From positions 1 through 39,282 of the forward strand of contig CAMBQN010000025.1 of NCBI GenBank assembly GCA_945870025.1: DNA of 39,282 nt, in the 5' to 3' direction. A program made the translations under genes and the position numbers. Under the pieces are notes generated by a model. It worked only from the letters and a program-made list of their open reading frames with translations. It was not told where the DNA came from and ran no database searches. Positions within the stretch are counted from its first letter, which is position 1; each line of letters opens with the position of its first letter. Of this stretch, positions 1 to 10,086 are shown one piece after another. Source of the DNA: Akkermansia muciniphila. GTDB lineage: Bacteria > Verrucomicrobiota > Kiritimatiellia > RFP12 > JAAYNR01.

Positions 1-137
1 AGACTAACTGCGCCCCCTCCCCCCGCGGGGGGAGGGGAGACAAAACACGCCCGCTCCTTTGGCGCATTAAACGCGCCTCCCCCTCTTGGCAGACTAACCG
101 CGCCCTTTCCGTTCGTAGGGGGGCGCAGTTAGTTTGT
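1..137. repeat. Palindrome-rich leader with direct and inverted repeats
   Basis: A perfect C/G palindrome occupies 14-37 (ccccTcccccc-gc-ggggggAgggg). The motif agactaac(t/c)gcgccc occurs directly at 1-15 and 91-105, and again inverted at about 121-135 (gggcgcagttagtt). The copy at 91-105 can therefore fold onto 121-135 around a 15-nt loop. No coding frame is apparent. It could be a terminator or attenuator for a gene left of the window, or a dispersed palindromic element; no T-run follows the stems, so a simple intrinsic terminator is not clear. Confidence 0.55.
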
Positions 138-360
138 CAATCGACCTAAAAACCAAAAAGAAAGGAAAAGATAGCACCGGGCAAACAGCTGTGCTATGCT
201 TTGCATAATATCACGTATGATGGTACGTCAACGGCGGCGTACCGGTAGAAAACACGAGCTGGTATTATACCTTAGCCAAGCCGGTTTACTTTCCAGCCCA
301 TGGGGAGCGACTCACCAGCGACTCACCTGCCATCAAGACGAGAGTCTGGGAGGGGGACAT

Positions 361-3225
361 ATGGAGGGGAAGACGAAAACAAAGACGAGCCGTCCAAGCC
401 GGCCACACGAAAACCATCCCGGGCAACAGTGGGAGGTGCTCAGCTCGTTGTTGGACAGTCTTACAGACTGCCACGTGTTCGCAAAAGATACCGAGAGCCG
501 CTTTGTCATAACCAACGCCTTTCACCTCAAGTCGTTAGGTGCGTCATCGCTCCAGGATGTAATCGGCAAGACCGATTTCGATTTCTTTCCACGGGAGCTT
601 GCCCAGAAATACTACGATGACGAGCAGCAGGTGATGCGCACCGGTCAGGCGCTGATTGATCAGGACGAGCGCATGCTGGACCCGCAGGGGCGGGAGCACT
701 GGCTTCTGACAACCAAGACGCCGCTGCGGGATTCCGATGGCCGAATCACGGGGATGGTCGGCATCAGCCGTGACATTACCGCGCGTAAGCGGAACGAGAA
801 CGAACTGGCGCAGCATAAACACCGGCTGGAAGAGATCGTCGAAGCCCGTGTCGCGCAGACGAAGGAACTGGCCGATCGCCTCGCGCTGGAAGTCGTCGAG
901 CGGCAGCACGCCCAGCAGAAGCTGCAGGAAGAGCACGACCGGCTCCGGGTGATCATGGACAACCTCTCGAGTTGTCACCTCTTCATCAAGGACCGCGAAA
1001 GCCGCTTTGTGATGACCAACGCCTACCAGATGAAGCTGCTGGGCATCGCTTCCATGGACCAGGTCGTCGGCAAGACCGACTTCGACTTTTTTCCCCGTGA
1101 AATGGCCCAGAATTACTTTGCCGATGAGCAGTCGGTGATGGATTCGGGGCAGGCGATCCGGATTCGGGAAGAACCTTGCACCGACCGTACGGGAAAGCGC
1201 CTGTGGCTGCTGACTACCAAGGTGCCCCTCACTGATGTCACGGGCAAGGTGACCGGTCTGGTGGGCATGAGCCTCGATATCACGGAGCTCAAGAAGACCG
1301 CCGATGCGTTAGCGGAGGAACGTAACCTTCTGCGAACACTGATCGATACGCTGCCGTTAAGGATCTATGTGAAGGACCGGAACAGTCGGTTTATGGTGGT
1401 TAACAAGGCGCTGGCCGGGGACCGCGAGCCAGCAGATCTCTTTGAAAAGACGGATTTTGACGTGTTGTCCCGTGAGAAGGCCCATGATTACTTCGACCAG
1501 GAACAGGCCTTGATGCGTGGCGAGATGGCCTCGGTGCATTGCCTGGTGGAAGAAAATGGACGCCTTCTGGATGTCATCAAGCACCCCCTGTACGACAACC
1601 AAGGGCGGGTGGTCGGCTTGGTCGGCGTGAACACGGATGTCACCGATCTGCGGAAAAACGAGGCTACCTTGCAGAAGTCGCAGCTGCTGCTCAAGGATGA
1701 GCGGAACCTGCTGCTGACGCTGATTGACAACATCCCGCACGATGTGTATGTCAAGGATACGGAGGGTCATTTTATCGTGGCCAATGCGTGCGTGGCGCGA
1801 ACCATGAAGGCTGGCAGCGCGAAAGAACTGTCCGGCAAGACCGACTTCGACTTCTATCCGAAAGAGCAGGCCATTCGATTCCGGGCGGACGAGAAGAATA
1901 TTATCGCCACCGGGCAACCGCTCGTGGGCAAGCTTGAACCCAAGACGGATGCCCACGGTAAAACGTTGTGGATTATCACGACCAAGCTGCCCTTGCGCGA
2001 CAGCAACGGTCGGATCGAGGGGATTGTCGGTGTCGGCATCAACGACACGGCGAGGAAACTCGAGGAGGAGAAGCGGCATCACCTGGAGGAGCAACTCCGG
2101 CAGGCGGACAAAATGAAGGCCATCGGCCAGTTGGCCGGCGGCATTGCGCACGATTTTAACAACCAGCTCATGGCCATCATGGGTTCGGCGGAATTGATTC
2201 GGGTTTCTCCGAAGGAGGACACGACCGAAAATGTCGACTTGATCCTGACGGCCTCCCGGCGTGCCGCTGATCTTACGGGGAAGCTGCTAGCCTTCGCCCG
2301 GAAGGGCCGTTACCAGTCCGTGTCCGTCGACATGCACAAGATCATCGCCGAAGTCGTAGCCCTGCTGGATCGCACCATTGACAAGCGGATACGGATCGTT
2401 CTGAAGCTCGGGGCCCTTCAGGCGATGGTCGATGGCGATCCCACGCAGCTTCAGAACACGCTTCTGAACATCGCGATCAACGCCCGAGATGCCATGCCGG
2501 ATGGAGGCGAGATCACCTTCTCGACCGCGATGGAGACGCCTGATCATGCATGCTGCTGGAACCATCCCCATGATCTCCAGCCCGTCCCCCACATCCTGAT
2601 CGGAATAGCCGATACCGGCACCGGCATGGACGAGGAAACCAAGAAGCACGTCTTTGAGCCGTTTTTCACGACGAAACCCACCGGCGCGGGTACCGGCATG
2701 GGGCTTCCGGCGGTCTACGGCACCATCCGAAATCATCAGGGATCGGTGACGTTCACAAGCGCGTTGGGCCATGGCACCGAGTTCCGTATCTGGCTGACAC
2801 TGTCAAAGACATGCGAAAGTGCGGAGAGCGAAAAGAAGGCTGATGCGGTGGTCAAGGGCACGGCCCATGTCCTGGTTGCGGAGGATGAAGCAGGGGTACG
2901 TCGCATACTCAAGGCTATTCTGGCGTCGATGGGTTATCGAGTGACGATCTGCAACGATGGCCAGGACGCTGTGGACTTTTACAAGACGTCGTCGCACGAC
3001 GTGGATCTGGTGATCTTGGACATGATGATGCCGCGGATGGACGGCTTGGATGCTTTTCTGGCCATGAAGGCCATCAATCCGTCGCTTCGTGCCATCCTCT
3101 GTTCCGGCTACAGCATGTCTGGAAAGGTCCAGAAGATTCTCGACGCAGGGGTGAAGCGGTTTATTCAAAAACCGTTTCACATGTCCGATTTATCACGCAC
3201 CATTACCGAAGTGCTGAAAAACTAG
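361..3225 (+). CDS. Hybrid sensor histidine kinase with four PAS domains and a receiver domain
   Basis: This predicted cytoplasmic hybrid kinase has 954 residues. Four PAS units lie at about 24-145, 195-315, 320-435 and 445-565, and each carries a variant of the motif KTDFDFFP followed by a D/E-E-Q stretch, so they arose by internal duplication. A charged helical linker separates PAS1 and PAS2. The phospho-accepting histidine is in IAHDFNN (H597). The ATPase domain shows an N-box ([10 protein letters not shown]), ADTGTG and a G-rich box (GAGTGMGLP). A receiver domain fills about 835-954, with D887 in [12 protein letters not shown] and K937 in QKPF. No membrane segment is visible, so the signal is probably internal (redox, small ligand or haem). 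The start at 361 is chosen because GGGAGGGGG precedes the ATG; an open frame continues upstream to 196 but has no ribosome site and is not PAS-like. No response-regulator partner is adjacent; the downstream phosphotransfer target is unknown. Confidence 0.93.
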   Translation: MEGKTKTKTSRPSRPHENHPGQQWEVLSSLLDSLTDCHVFAKDTESRFVITNAFHLKSLGASSLQDVIGKTDFDFFPRELAQKYYDDEQQVMRTGQALIDQDERMLDPQGREHWLLTTKTPLRDSDGRITGMVGISRDITARKRNENELAQHKHRLEEIVEARVAQTKELADRLALEVVERQHAQQKLQEEHDRLRVIMDNLSSCHLFIKDRESRFVMTNAYQMKLLGIASMDQVVGKTDFDFFPREMAQNYFADEQSVMDSGQAIRIREEPCTDRTGKRLWLLTTKVPLTDVTGKVTGLVGMSLDITELKKTADALAEERNLLRTLIDTLPLRIYVKDRNSRFMVVNKALAGDREPADLFEKTDFDVLSREKAHDYFDQEQALMRGEMASVHCLVEENGRLLDVIKHPLYDNQGRVVGLVGVNTDVTDLRKNEATLQKSQLLLKDERNLLLTLIDNIPHDVYVKDTEGHFIVANACVARTMKAGSAKELSGKTDFDFYPKEQAIRFRADEKNIIATGQPLVGKLEPKTDAHGKTLWIITTKLPLRDSNGRIEGIVGVGINDTARKLEEEKRHHLEEQLRQADKMKAIGQLAGGIAHDFNNQLMAIMGSAELIRVSPKEDTTENVDLILTASRRAADLTGKLLAFARKGRYQSVSVDMHKIIAEVVALLDRTIDKRIRIVLKLGALQAMVDGDPTQLQNTLLNIAINARDAMPDGGEITFSTAMETPDHACCWNHPHDLQPVPHILIGIADTGTGMDEETKKHVFEPFFTTKPTGAGTGMGLPAVYGTIRNHQGSVTFTSALGHGTEFRIWLTLSKTCESAESEKKADAVVKGTAHVLVAEDEAGVRRILKAILASMGYRVTICNDGQDAVDFYKTSSHDVDLVILDMMMPRMDGLDAFLAMKAINPSLRAILCSGYSMSGKVQKILDAGVKRFIQKPFHMSDLSRTITEVLKN

Positions 3226-3321
3226 CGCAGCCAGCCCCGCCGGGAGAGATCCACCAGAAGGGCGTCCCCGAGAGCCTCTCCGAGAGCCTACGCCTACACA
3301 CCCACACACACCCGGAAGCGC

Positions 3322-3433
3322 TTATTCCACGCTGAGCCGCTCCACAAACGGCTTGATGGTGAACCGGGCATCTTCCAGATTGCGCACGCACCGGCCGTTG
3401 ATGCGCAGGTTCACGATCGCCACGTCTTGCACC
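3322..3433 (-). pseudogene. 3' fragment of a second GH28-like gene
   Basis: Read on the minus strand this segment encodes about 36 residues beginning VQDVAIVNLRING and ending FVERLSVE-stop. It matches the C-terminus of the intact GH28-like gene at 6735-8156 with 4 amino-acid changes and about 7 base changes in 112. Similarity continues a little past the stop (3310-3321 against 6722-6734) but stops abruptly at about 3433, where unrelated sequence begins. No N-terminal portion remains, so this is a truncated relic. It lies in direct orientation relative to the intact copy, on the other side of the CehA-type gene. Confidence 0.85.
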
Positions 3434-3561
3434 AGGCGCTATTTGCCTGTCCCCGGTCTTCCACTGCAAGTGGAAAACGATATTTCGTGCGCCAGCCTGC
3501 CGCTTCCTCTTCAACAAAATAAAATCGCACCCGTTGGATAAAGCATCGATGAGACACAATT

Positions 3562-3591
3562 TTCATAAAGTTCAAAAATATTTGGTATAAT
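3562..3591 (+). promoter_or_regulatory. Sigma70-type promoter for the CehA-type hydrolase gene
   Basis: A consensus -10 hexamer TATAAT (3586-3591) lies 18 bases after TTCATA (3562-3567, 4 of 6 match to TTGACA), in a locally AT-rich stretch. Transcription would start near 3598, giving a leader of about 68 nt before the ATG at 3666, which has its own AAGGAG ribosome site. Confidence 0.6.
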
Positions 3592-3665
3592 TTTTTCCAT
3601 TCCCGGTTGCTCACGCCGTAGATAGTCTCTGCGCAGTTCCGAACGCAACGGGAAAAGGAGTAATT

Positions 3666-6662
3666 ATGCGAAGCCAACTTGGACGATGGGTGTTTTGTTT
3701 GATTGCGGCTGCATTCTCGACGGTGGCGGCGGCGGACCCGCGATGGGACGTGCCGGCGGCGGCGGCGCAGGAGGGGTTCTTGCCCAAGCTGGGAGCGGTC
3801 AAGCTCGACGGCGATCTGGCGGAGTGGAACGCGGCGGCTGCCGTGCCGCTGCGTTTCGTCTCGTACATTGCCCAGGTCAAACCGTCCCACACTTGGAACG
3901 GACCGGCGGATTGCGGCATGGAGGCGCTCTGCGGTTGGAACGAGGAAGGCCTCTGCCTGGCGGGATTCGTGGCGGATGACGATATCCTGAACGATACGCC
4001 GCCGGAACGGTCGTATGAGAAGGATTGTCTCGAACTCTATATAGATGGGCGGATGGGGGAGGCTTTCATGAAACCGCCCTACACGAAGGGCTCTTATCAC
4101 GTGTTCGTCAGGCCGCCGGTCGGCGGAAAGGCGGTGGAGTTGGCCTTCAATACGATGTACGCCTCTACCGAGGGCGCGCGCGTGTCCGGCAAACAGGTCC
4201 CCGGCGGCTGGACCTTCGAGCTCGTCATCCCTTGGAGCAACTTCCCCGGCTATGCGCCCCGCGCCGGGAGCGCGCTGGGACTGCAGTTCGGCCTGGACGA
4301 TTACGATGCGCGGGATGCGGACACGATTCAACCGCTCACGATGAGCTGGCAAGCGGCCACCTCGCTGTTCATGAGTCCTCAGAAGATGGTGAAGTGGACC
4401 CTTGTGGACGCCTTTCCGCGCGGGGCCGGAACGGCGCTCGGCGCCGTGGCAGCCCTCGACATGCCCTCGGCTTGTGATGCGGGGAACTCGATCAAGGCGG
4501 TGATCGAGCTTGGTCGCACGACGGCGGCGCTGGCCGCCTCGGGGGCGTATGAGATCAAGAACTGGACCGGCGCCGCGGTGGCGAAAGGGCCGGTCGTGCT
4601 GGCCAAGGCCGCGCCGCCCTGGCAGGACTCGGCGGCGGGCGGGTTCGAGTGGACGCTGGGCGATGCGCGCGACGGCGTTTACACCGTGGAAGCCACTTTC
4701 GCCGACTCGAGCGGCGCCCCGCTCGGCGGGTTGCGCCGCTCTATCACGCTCTTTCGCTTCACGATACAGGAGGGGCTTGCCGCGGTCACGGACGCAGTGA
4801 CCCGCATCGAGCAAGCGGATATCGCCCGGCTGTCGCAGAGCGAGCCGTTCCGGGCGGCGGCCTGGATGGGCGCGGCGGCGTGCGTCGAGAAGCTCAAGTG
4901 GGCCGTGGATGTACGGAACCGCCTGGTCATACAGGCGATCCGCAGCGAGCTGCTGGCGCGGTTGGCCGTGCTGGAACCCGGCGGCCTGCCCGCGGAATGC
5001 GCCCGGCCTTACTCGTTGTTGGCTCTGACGGCGCAACCCGAAGCGCAGGTGGCGGTGGAGTTTGGGACCCCGCGCGACTTCTGGGGGACGATACAGGGCG
5101 ATGTGAAGGCCTGCAACGCGACGTTCTTGTGGGCGAATGTGCCCATGGGCGTGGTGTCAATACGGGAATATCCCGACGCCGATGCGGCGCGGAAGACATT
5201 CGACCAGATGAATCCCTTCGAACCGTGGCAGCGGCCGCGCAAAGAAGGCATGCAACTGGCCGGGCTGCCCGCACGCTCGGTCCAGTGGCCGTTCGCGATC
5301 GTCACGTCCGATCTGGCCAGATTCGACCCTGCCAGCCAGGTGCTCGTTTGCGCGTTCAGCCGCAGCCGCTTGGTGGTTGTGGACGCCGCGGCGATCGATT
5401 GGATCGAGGCGGATGCGGTCACGGTGAGCGATTCCGCGCCTCGGCCTGTCCGCAAAGCGGTCCAGAGCTGGGCGAAGAAAGCCGGAAAGCCTCTTGTGGA
5501 CTTCCGGGAAGCGGCCACGAACGCGTGGTGCCTGGTGGCCGGCCTGCCGGCCGATGAAAAGGACCTGCAGAACGTGCGCCAGATCAAGCGCGTACTCAAA
5601 GCTGTACCGCAGTATGACTTGGCAGCGGCTGCCGCGCCGGAGTTCCAGAGCCCGTTCCTGGACGGGGCCGTGCCGCAGCAGGATCCGGGGCTGATCGCCG
5701 TGCTCGACAACAACCGGATTATCATACCTCACTCGGCCTCACGCGAGACGGCGGAAATCGCCGTGCGTCTGGTCAAGGCGGGGAAGCCGGTCACCGTGGC
5801 GGACATGGACGCCCTGCGGCTGGCGGTGCTGCGTGCCCTCCCGAACCCGCCGGGGATGCCGGCGGCGGGCACCAACATGAACCTGTACGCCGGCGACACG
5901 CATATGCACAGCCGGTACTCCGACGGAATTTCAACGCCGGTCGGCATGGCGTTGCAGGCGATGTATTGCGGCCTGGACTTCGCGGCGATCACCGATCACA
6001 ACACCATGGACGGCTCGCTGGTGGCTGGCAAGCTCCTCCGGGCCTGCGGCGTCGGGTTTCCTGTCTTACCCGCGATGGAAGTCACGACTGCATGGGGGCA
6101 TTTCAACGCGTATCCGCTGCGGGATCCCATTTCGCCCGATCTCTCGCCCTACGAGATCGTAAAGTCGGCCCACGCACAGGGGGCGGTAATTCAGTGGAAC
6201 CATCCCGGCCGTGGCGACAAGATCTGGGCGGAGTGGTATCCGGCGGACGGGCAAAGAGCGTTGCGTGGCACCGGAGTGGATGCCTGGGAACATCCCGTCC
6301 CCGAGTACAATCAGTGGAAAGCGGCAGGCCGGTTGCCCGTCATGGTCGGCTCCACCGACACGCACGGCGGGATGTTCGGCCACACCGAACGGACCCTGAT
6401 CCTGGCGCCCAGCCCCTCTCCGGACGATGTGGCGGAGGCGATTCGGCGCGAGACCACGTTGCTGGTATCCTCCGGCGACCCCCGCCTGTTCCTGGGGGCG
6501 GACGACATGATCGCCCGCGCCGTGGCGGCGCTAGCCGCCGGGCCGGCGACACGGGAGCAATGGGCGGCGCGGATCAAGGCCTCGCTGGAGAAGGCCGATA
6601 TCCCCGCCCTCCTGCGCAAGAGCCCGGCGACCATCGTCAAACCGGCTGACCTGACGCCGTAA
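3666..6662 (+). CDS. Secreted CehA/McbA-type PHP-domain metallohydrolase with N-terminal CBM9-like domain
   Basis: The protein has 998 residues and starts at an ATG preceded by AAGGAG. Residues 1-22 form a signal peptide ending in VAAA, so it is probably periplasmic or exported. Residues about 40-245 resemble the carbohydrate-binding family 9-like fold (opening with KLDGDLAEW), as often seen in front of exported carbohydrate enzymes. The middle 250-700 is not recognised. The C-terminal domain is a PHP metallophosphoesterase-type fold: GDTHMHSRYSDG near 741, ITDHNTMDG near 777, WNHPGRG near 844 and STDTHGG near 897 supply the usual His/Asp metal ligands. CehA-type proteins were named from carbaryl hydrolysis, but most members have no known substrate; a phosphoester or carbohydrate-linked ester is plausible. 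The gene is monocistronic, convergent with the GH28-like gene, and bracketed by a duplicated fragment of that gene. Confidence 0.85.
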   Translation: MRSQLGRWVFCLIAAAFSTVAAADPRWDVPAAAAQEGFLPKLGAVKLDGDLAEWNAAAAVPLRFVSYIAQVKPSHTWNGPADCGMEALCGWNEEGLCLAGFVADDDILNDTPPERSYEKDCLELYIDGRMGEAFMKPPYTKGSYHVFVRPPVGGKAVELAFNTMYASTEGARVSGKQVPGGWTFELVIPWSNFPGYAPRAGSALGLQFGLDDYDARDADTIQPLTMSWQAATSLFMSPQKMVKWTLVDAFPRGAGTALGAVAALDMPSACDAGNSIKAVIELGRTTAALAASGAYEIKNWTGAAVAKGPVVLAKAAPPWQDSAAGGFEWTLGDARDGVYTVEATFADSSGAPLGGLRRSITLFRFTIQEGLAAVTDAVTRIEQADIARLSQSEPFRAAAWMGAAACVEKLKWAVDVRNRLVIQAIRSELLARLAVLEPGGLPAECARPYSLLALTAQPEAQVAVEFGTPRDFWGTIQGDVKACNATFLWANVPMGVVSIREYPDADAARKTFDQMNPFEPWQRPRKEGMQLAGLPARSVQWPFAIVTSDLARFDPASQVLVCAFSRSRLVVVDAAAIDWIEADAVTVSDSAPRPVRKAVQSWAKKAGKPLVDFREAATNAWCLVAGLPADEKDLQNVRQIKRVLKAVPQYDLAAAAAPEFQSPFLDGAVPQQDPGLIAVLDNNRIIIPHSASRETAEIAVRLVKAGKPVTVADMDALRLAVLRALPNPPGMPAAGTNMNLYAGDTHMHSRYSDGISTPVGMALQAMYCGLDFAAITDHNTMDGSLVAGKLLRACGVGFPVLPAMEVTTAWGHFNAYPLRDPISPDLSPYEIVKSAHAQGAVIQWNHPGRGDKIWAEWYPADGQRALRGTGVDAWEHPVPEYNQWKAAGRLPVMVGSTDTHGGMFGHTERTLILAPSPSPDDVAEAIRRETTLLVSSGDPRLFLGADDMIARAVAALAAGPATREQWAARIKASLEKADIPALLRKSPATIVKPADLTP

Positions 6663-6734
6663 GAGGAAATGAACGCACAACGTTCACCCACACACACCCA
6701 CTCACCCACTCACCTCCCCAAACCCGGAAGCGGC

Positions 6735-8156
6735 TTATTCCACGCTGAGCCGTTCCACAAACGACTTGATGGTGAACCGGGCATCTTTTAGATTGCGTAC
6801 GCGCCGGCCGTTGATGCGCAGGTTCATGATCGCCACGTCTTGCACCTGATGCTCCGCGTCAAGACCGGCAAAGTATAATTCGGGCATCGCCCAGGCCGTC
6901 ACCTCGATATTCTCGAAACGGATGTGGTCCACGCAGCCGCGGACGGTGTCCTGGCTCCATGCATTGGCGGCTGTGACCACGGCGATCAATTGGGACAGGT
7001 GACGTTCGGTCTGGTCGTACACCTGCCCCGGCTTCTCCTGATAGACTTGCCGGGTCTGGTCGTCGTCAAGTTCCACCCGGATGTTTCTGAACACCAGATC
7101 GTGGCAGTGCGCCCGGTCGCCATTCTGCACGTCCATGGCGACATCTAGGCTGTGAATGATGTCGCAATCCTCGACGAGCAGATCGCGGATTTCGCTCGCC
7201 AAAGTCTCGGCGCCGATCTCGATCGCCCGTCCCCAGTCGCACCACAGGACGCACCGGCGCACCTGGATGTCAACGAGGGGTTCCTGATGGCAGGCCCCCT
7301 GCCAGTCCTTCAGACCCTTGAACACGACGCAGTCGTCATAAGTCCGGATGAAGGAATCTTCGAGAATGCAGTTCCGGCTGTTCACGAAATCAATCCCGTC
7401 GGAGTTGTAGCGCCACATGCCGATCAACTTGATGTTGCGGATGCTCACCTCCCGGCAGACCACGGGAATGAGGGTCCAGCCCGGGGCGTCGCGAATCGTG
7501 ATGCCCTCGATCGTCACGCCTGCGCAATGGATCGCCGTGATCATCCCGGACACCTGGCCACGACTGAAGCGGCTGCCGTCGAGAATGCCCCGGCCACGAA
7601 TGGTGATCGGCCCGGCGTCTTTGGCGTGGATCGCGCCGTAAACGACGGCGCCGGCGGCGATGTAGACCGTTTGACCGGACGTCATCTGAATCAGTCCAAC
7701 GTCATGAACGCCGGGCCCGAACGTGCGGACGTTGGGATCTCGGGCGTCCGGAATAGCGGTCTCGGGCGGATTGGCAAACAGGTGCAGGGCCTGGTGCATG
7801 CCGTTGATCTCAACGGTGACCGCCCCCGGCCGATCGAGCGTGAATCGGACGGTCCGGTCCGTGAGGACGGGCTGTATGTCGCGAGAAGCGGGCCGAACCT
7901 TCACCTCCCGAACCGGGCGCGCGCACACGACCTCGACCGCGACCGGACCGGACATGTCCCACGAGGCGAAGGCGGCAAGCTCGGTTTGTTCGATCGGCCT
8001 TTGATAGCCCGGCCAGACCTGGTTGATCGGCTGCGCGGATACCCGCGCCTGATAAACAAAGACCGATTGTCCGTTGACACGGACGGTGTATTCGGATGAG
8101 GACGGCTCTTCGGCGGGCGCGGGATGAATAGAGACGGTGCTGTCGGGCTTCATCAT
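6735..8156 (-). CDS. GH28-like right-handed beta-helix glycosidase
   Basis: The protein has 473 residues and starts with ATG ATG after GGAG. A beta-sandwich-like N-terminal part (1-120) precedes a parallel beta-helix. In the polygalacturonase family 28 region, NSDGID (about 250) and a DD pair in RTYDDCVVFKG match the family's catalytic acids. The usual GHG/SIG segment reads WGRAIEIGAE, so the canonical histidine is missing; this occurs in distant GH28-like groups and leaves the substrate open. No clear signal peptide is seen, so a cytoplasmic location is suggested. It lies 30 bp after the stop of the radical SAM gene on the same strand and may be cotranscribed. Its last 36 codons and the following dozen bases are duplicated at 3310-3433. 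Confidence 0.8.
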   Translation of the reverse strand: MMKPDSTVSIHPAPAEEPSSSEYTVRVNGQSVFVYQARVSAQPINQVWPGYQRPIEQTELAAFASWDMSGPVAVEVVCARPVREVKVRPASRDIQPVLTDRTVRFTLDRPGAVTVEINGMHQALHLFANPPETAIPDARDPNVRTFGPGVHDVGLIQMTSGQTVYIAAGAVVYGAIHAKDAGPITIRGRGILDGSRFSRGQVSGMITAIHCAGVTIEGITIRDAPGWTLIPVVCREVSIRNIKLIGMWRYNSDGIDFVNSRNCILEDSFIRTYDDCVVFKGLKDWQGACHQEPLVDIQVRRCVLWCDWGRAIEIGAETLASEIRDLLVEDCDIIHSLDVAMDVQNGDRAHCHDLVFRNIRVELDDDQTRQVYQEKPGQVYDQTERHLSQLIAVVTAANAWSQDTVRGCVDHIRFENIEVTAWAMPELYFAGLDAEHQVQDVAIMNLRINGRRVRNLKDARFTIKSFVERLSVE

Positions 8157-8186
8157 TTTAACTCCAGATCGTTTGTGGGTGTGTGA

Positions 8187-9971
8187 TTAGTGGGATGTCG
8201 TTGCCAGAAGGTCATCACAGGCCGTGAGCCATTCACGAGAAAGGCGGACGCCGCGCGCGGGCCTGACGAAAAGGCGACGCGCGGCGAGGATGCGGCGTCC
8301 CGGAGGCGCGACCAGCCGGTCGAGCCAATGCGAGGGGATGCGGCGCAGTTCGGACAGTATCCGATCCAGCAGGTCCAGTGGTTCTTCCTGGCGGGGCTCG
8401 AGGACAAACTGCCACAGGATGTGGGGCTCGGCGTGCACGGCGGCGCGGATGATGCGGGCGAGGTGCTCGCGTTTCTCAAACAGATTGTCACCGCGGAGGA
8501 TCAGCGCCTGACGATTGGACACAGCGGAAGGAGGGCGGACGGCGGCGTCGGCATGTTCCAGAATCATAATCTGGCGGTCGGCGAAGAGGTCGGGCAGGGT
8601 GCAGCCGGCAAAGCGGCGCGTGGGGGAATCGAAGCCTCCCAGTCGGCGGGCCGCCTCCTGTTCGACCGCGCGCAGGTCGCGCGCCCGCAGGCGGTCCGTC
8701 GCCACGACGCGGTAGGGCGGCAGCCGCTGGGCAACGAGGCCGAGTTCGTCGGCGCGGTCGCGCAATTCGGTTCCGGGCAGCAGCAACAGAGGGAGAAACT
8801 GGGGATGCGCGCCGGGAAAGCGCTCCAGCCAGGCGAGCGAACGGGCGAGGTCTTCACGGCCCTGCCCCGGCAGCGCATACATGAAGTCCACGGTTGGACG
8901 AATGCCGTGCTGGCGCAGAAGCCCGATGCCCTGGAGCGTCCGGTGGGTGTGCGCGCCGCGGCGGATGATTCGCAGAACGGCCGGGTCGGTGCTCTGCACG
9001 CCGACCTCGGCTTCGGCGACACCCGCTGCGGCGAGCGCGGCCGCCTGCGCGTCGGTGAGGGTGTCGGCACGAACCTCGATGAAGAAAGCGACGTGGCGGT
9101 CGGGATTGGCCCGTGCCAGAGCATCGACCACTGCATCGAATTGCGGATGGGCATTAAAGGTGGGGTCCACCAGCCGAATTTCACGGGCGCCTCGCTGGCG
9201 AAGAATGTGAACGCGCTCATAAACGGCCTGGGGCGAGATCGCGCTCCAGCGGGCGCGGCGGAGGTTGTAGCAGCAGAAGGCGCACCGCAACGGACAGCCA
9301 CGGCTGGTCTCCAGATAGGCCATGCCGTAGGCGTCGGGGCGGTTGACGGGCGCGTCGGCGGCCGGGAGCAGGTCGGCGAGCGGATGCAGCGGGCGCGGCT
9401 GCGTGCCCCAGCGCCAGCGAACAAAGCTGGGGCCGTCGGCGGGCGTGCGGCAGGCGACCCCCTCCACATCGGGATCAGCGCCGGTGCGGAATAGGCGCAG
9501 GATTCCGGGAAAGGCCGATTCGCCTTCGCCGACGGCGACCACGTCGGCAGGCGAGCAGCGGGCAAACAGTAACGGGTGATGGGGCGCCACCTCGGGTCCG
9601 CCGAGCGCCACGCGGAGACGGGGTAGGCGGCGCTTGAGCAGGCGCAGGAGGTGGAGGGTGCGTTCGACGTTCCACAAATAACAGGTGGCGGCGATGCAAT
9701 CGGGCGCACAGGCGGTCAGATGATCGAGCAACAAGCCATCCGAGAGCCGGTCCTGAGCGTCGCCGGCACTCACCACCGTCCACTCACGCGACTCCGTCGA
9801 GCGTGCGAGCGCCGCCTCCAGACAGGCGGCCGCCAGCATCACATTCTCGCCCGGCGATGAGACATCCGCATCCGCCCGCGGCACCTGTAGAAAAAGCAGG
9901 CGGCCGGGTTTGTTTTTGGGCTTCAGCGCGAGGTTCGCGTCTGTCTGCCCGTTGCGACGACCAGCGTTCAT
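8187..9971 (-). CDS. B12-binding-type radical SAM protein
   Basis: The protein has 594 residues from the chosen start at 9971, where GGAGAGG precedes the ATG; in-frame ATGs farther upstream (to 10073) lack a ribosome site. Residues about 20-150 resemble a cobalamin-binding Rossmann domain (…VALGGPEVAPHH…) but without the DxHxxG cobalamin-ligand motif. The radical SAM domain follows, with the cluster motif CPLRCAFC (CxxxCxxC) near 225-232 and downstream strands typical of the family (VGVQSTDPAVL, DFMYALPGQG). The C-terminal about 150 residues resemble the tail found in many such proteins (DUF4080-like). The reaction cannot be inferred; related enzymes methylate or rearrange unactivated carbons. 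Downstream is the GH28-like gene on the same strand. Confidence 0.85.
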   Translation of the reverse strand: MNAGRRNGQTDANLALKPKNKPGRLLFLQVPRADADVSSPGENVMLAAACLEAALARSTESREWTVVSAGDAQDRLSDGLLLDHLTACAPDCIAATCYLWNVERTLHLLRLLKRRLPRLRVALGGPEVAPHHPLLFARCSPADVVAVGEGESAFPGILRLFRTGADPDVEGVACRTPADGPSFVRWRWGTQPRPLHPLADLLPAADAPVNRPDAYGMAYLETSRGCPLRCAFCCYNLRRARWSAISPQAVYERVHILRQRGAREIRLVDPTFNAHPQFDAVVDALARANPDRHVAFFIEVRADTLTDAQAAALAAAGVAEAEVGVQSTDPAVLRIIRRGAHTHRTLQGIGLLRQHGIRPTVDFMYALPGQGREDLARSLAWLERFPGAHPQFLPLLLLPGTELRDRADELGLVAQRLPPYRVVATDRLRARDLRAVEQEAARRLGGFDSPTRRFAGCTLPDLFADRQIMILEHADAAVRPPSAVSNRQALILRGDNLFEKREHLARIIRAAVHAEPHILWQFVLEPRQEEPLDLLDRILSELRRIPSHWLDRLVAPPGRRILAARRLFVRPARGVRLSREWLTACDDLLATTSH

Positions 9972-10086
9972 GCAGCCTCTCCATCGACGTTCATCGGCGA
10001 AATCATCGGGCATCACTGCTCCCGTCCCTATGTCGGCTAGTATGGCGAAGCGTGCCGCCATTTTCAAGCCCAATCAACTAAAGCCC

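Noticed and set aside
196-360. N-terminal extension of the PAS kinase
   Set aside because: No ribosome site; basic, non-conserved-looking residues. The ATG at 361 has a strong site.
3411-5036. 541-residue minus-strand open frame
   Set aside because: Arg/His-rich translation opposite the CehA-type gene; a shadow caused by high GC. The plus frame has a promoter, ribosome site, signal peptide and domains.
6671-6687. TGAACG-CACAA-CGTTCA hairpin as terminator of the CehA-type gene
   Set aside because: Short stem with no T-run on either strand; not strong enough to annotate.
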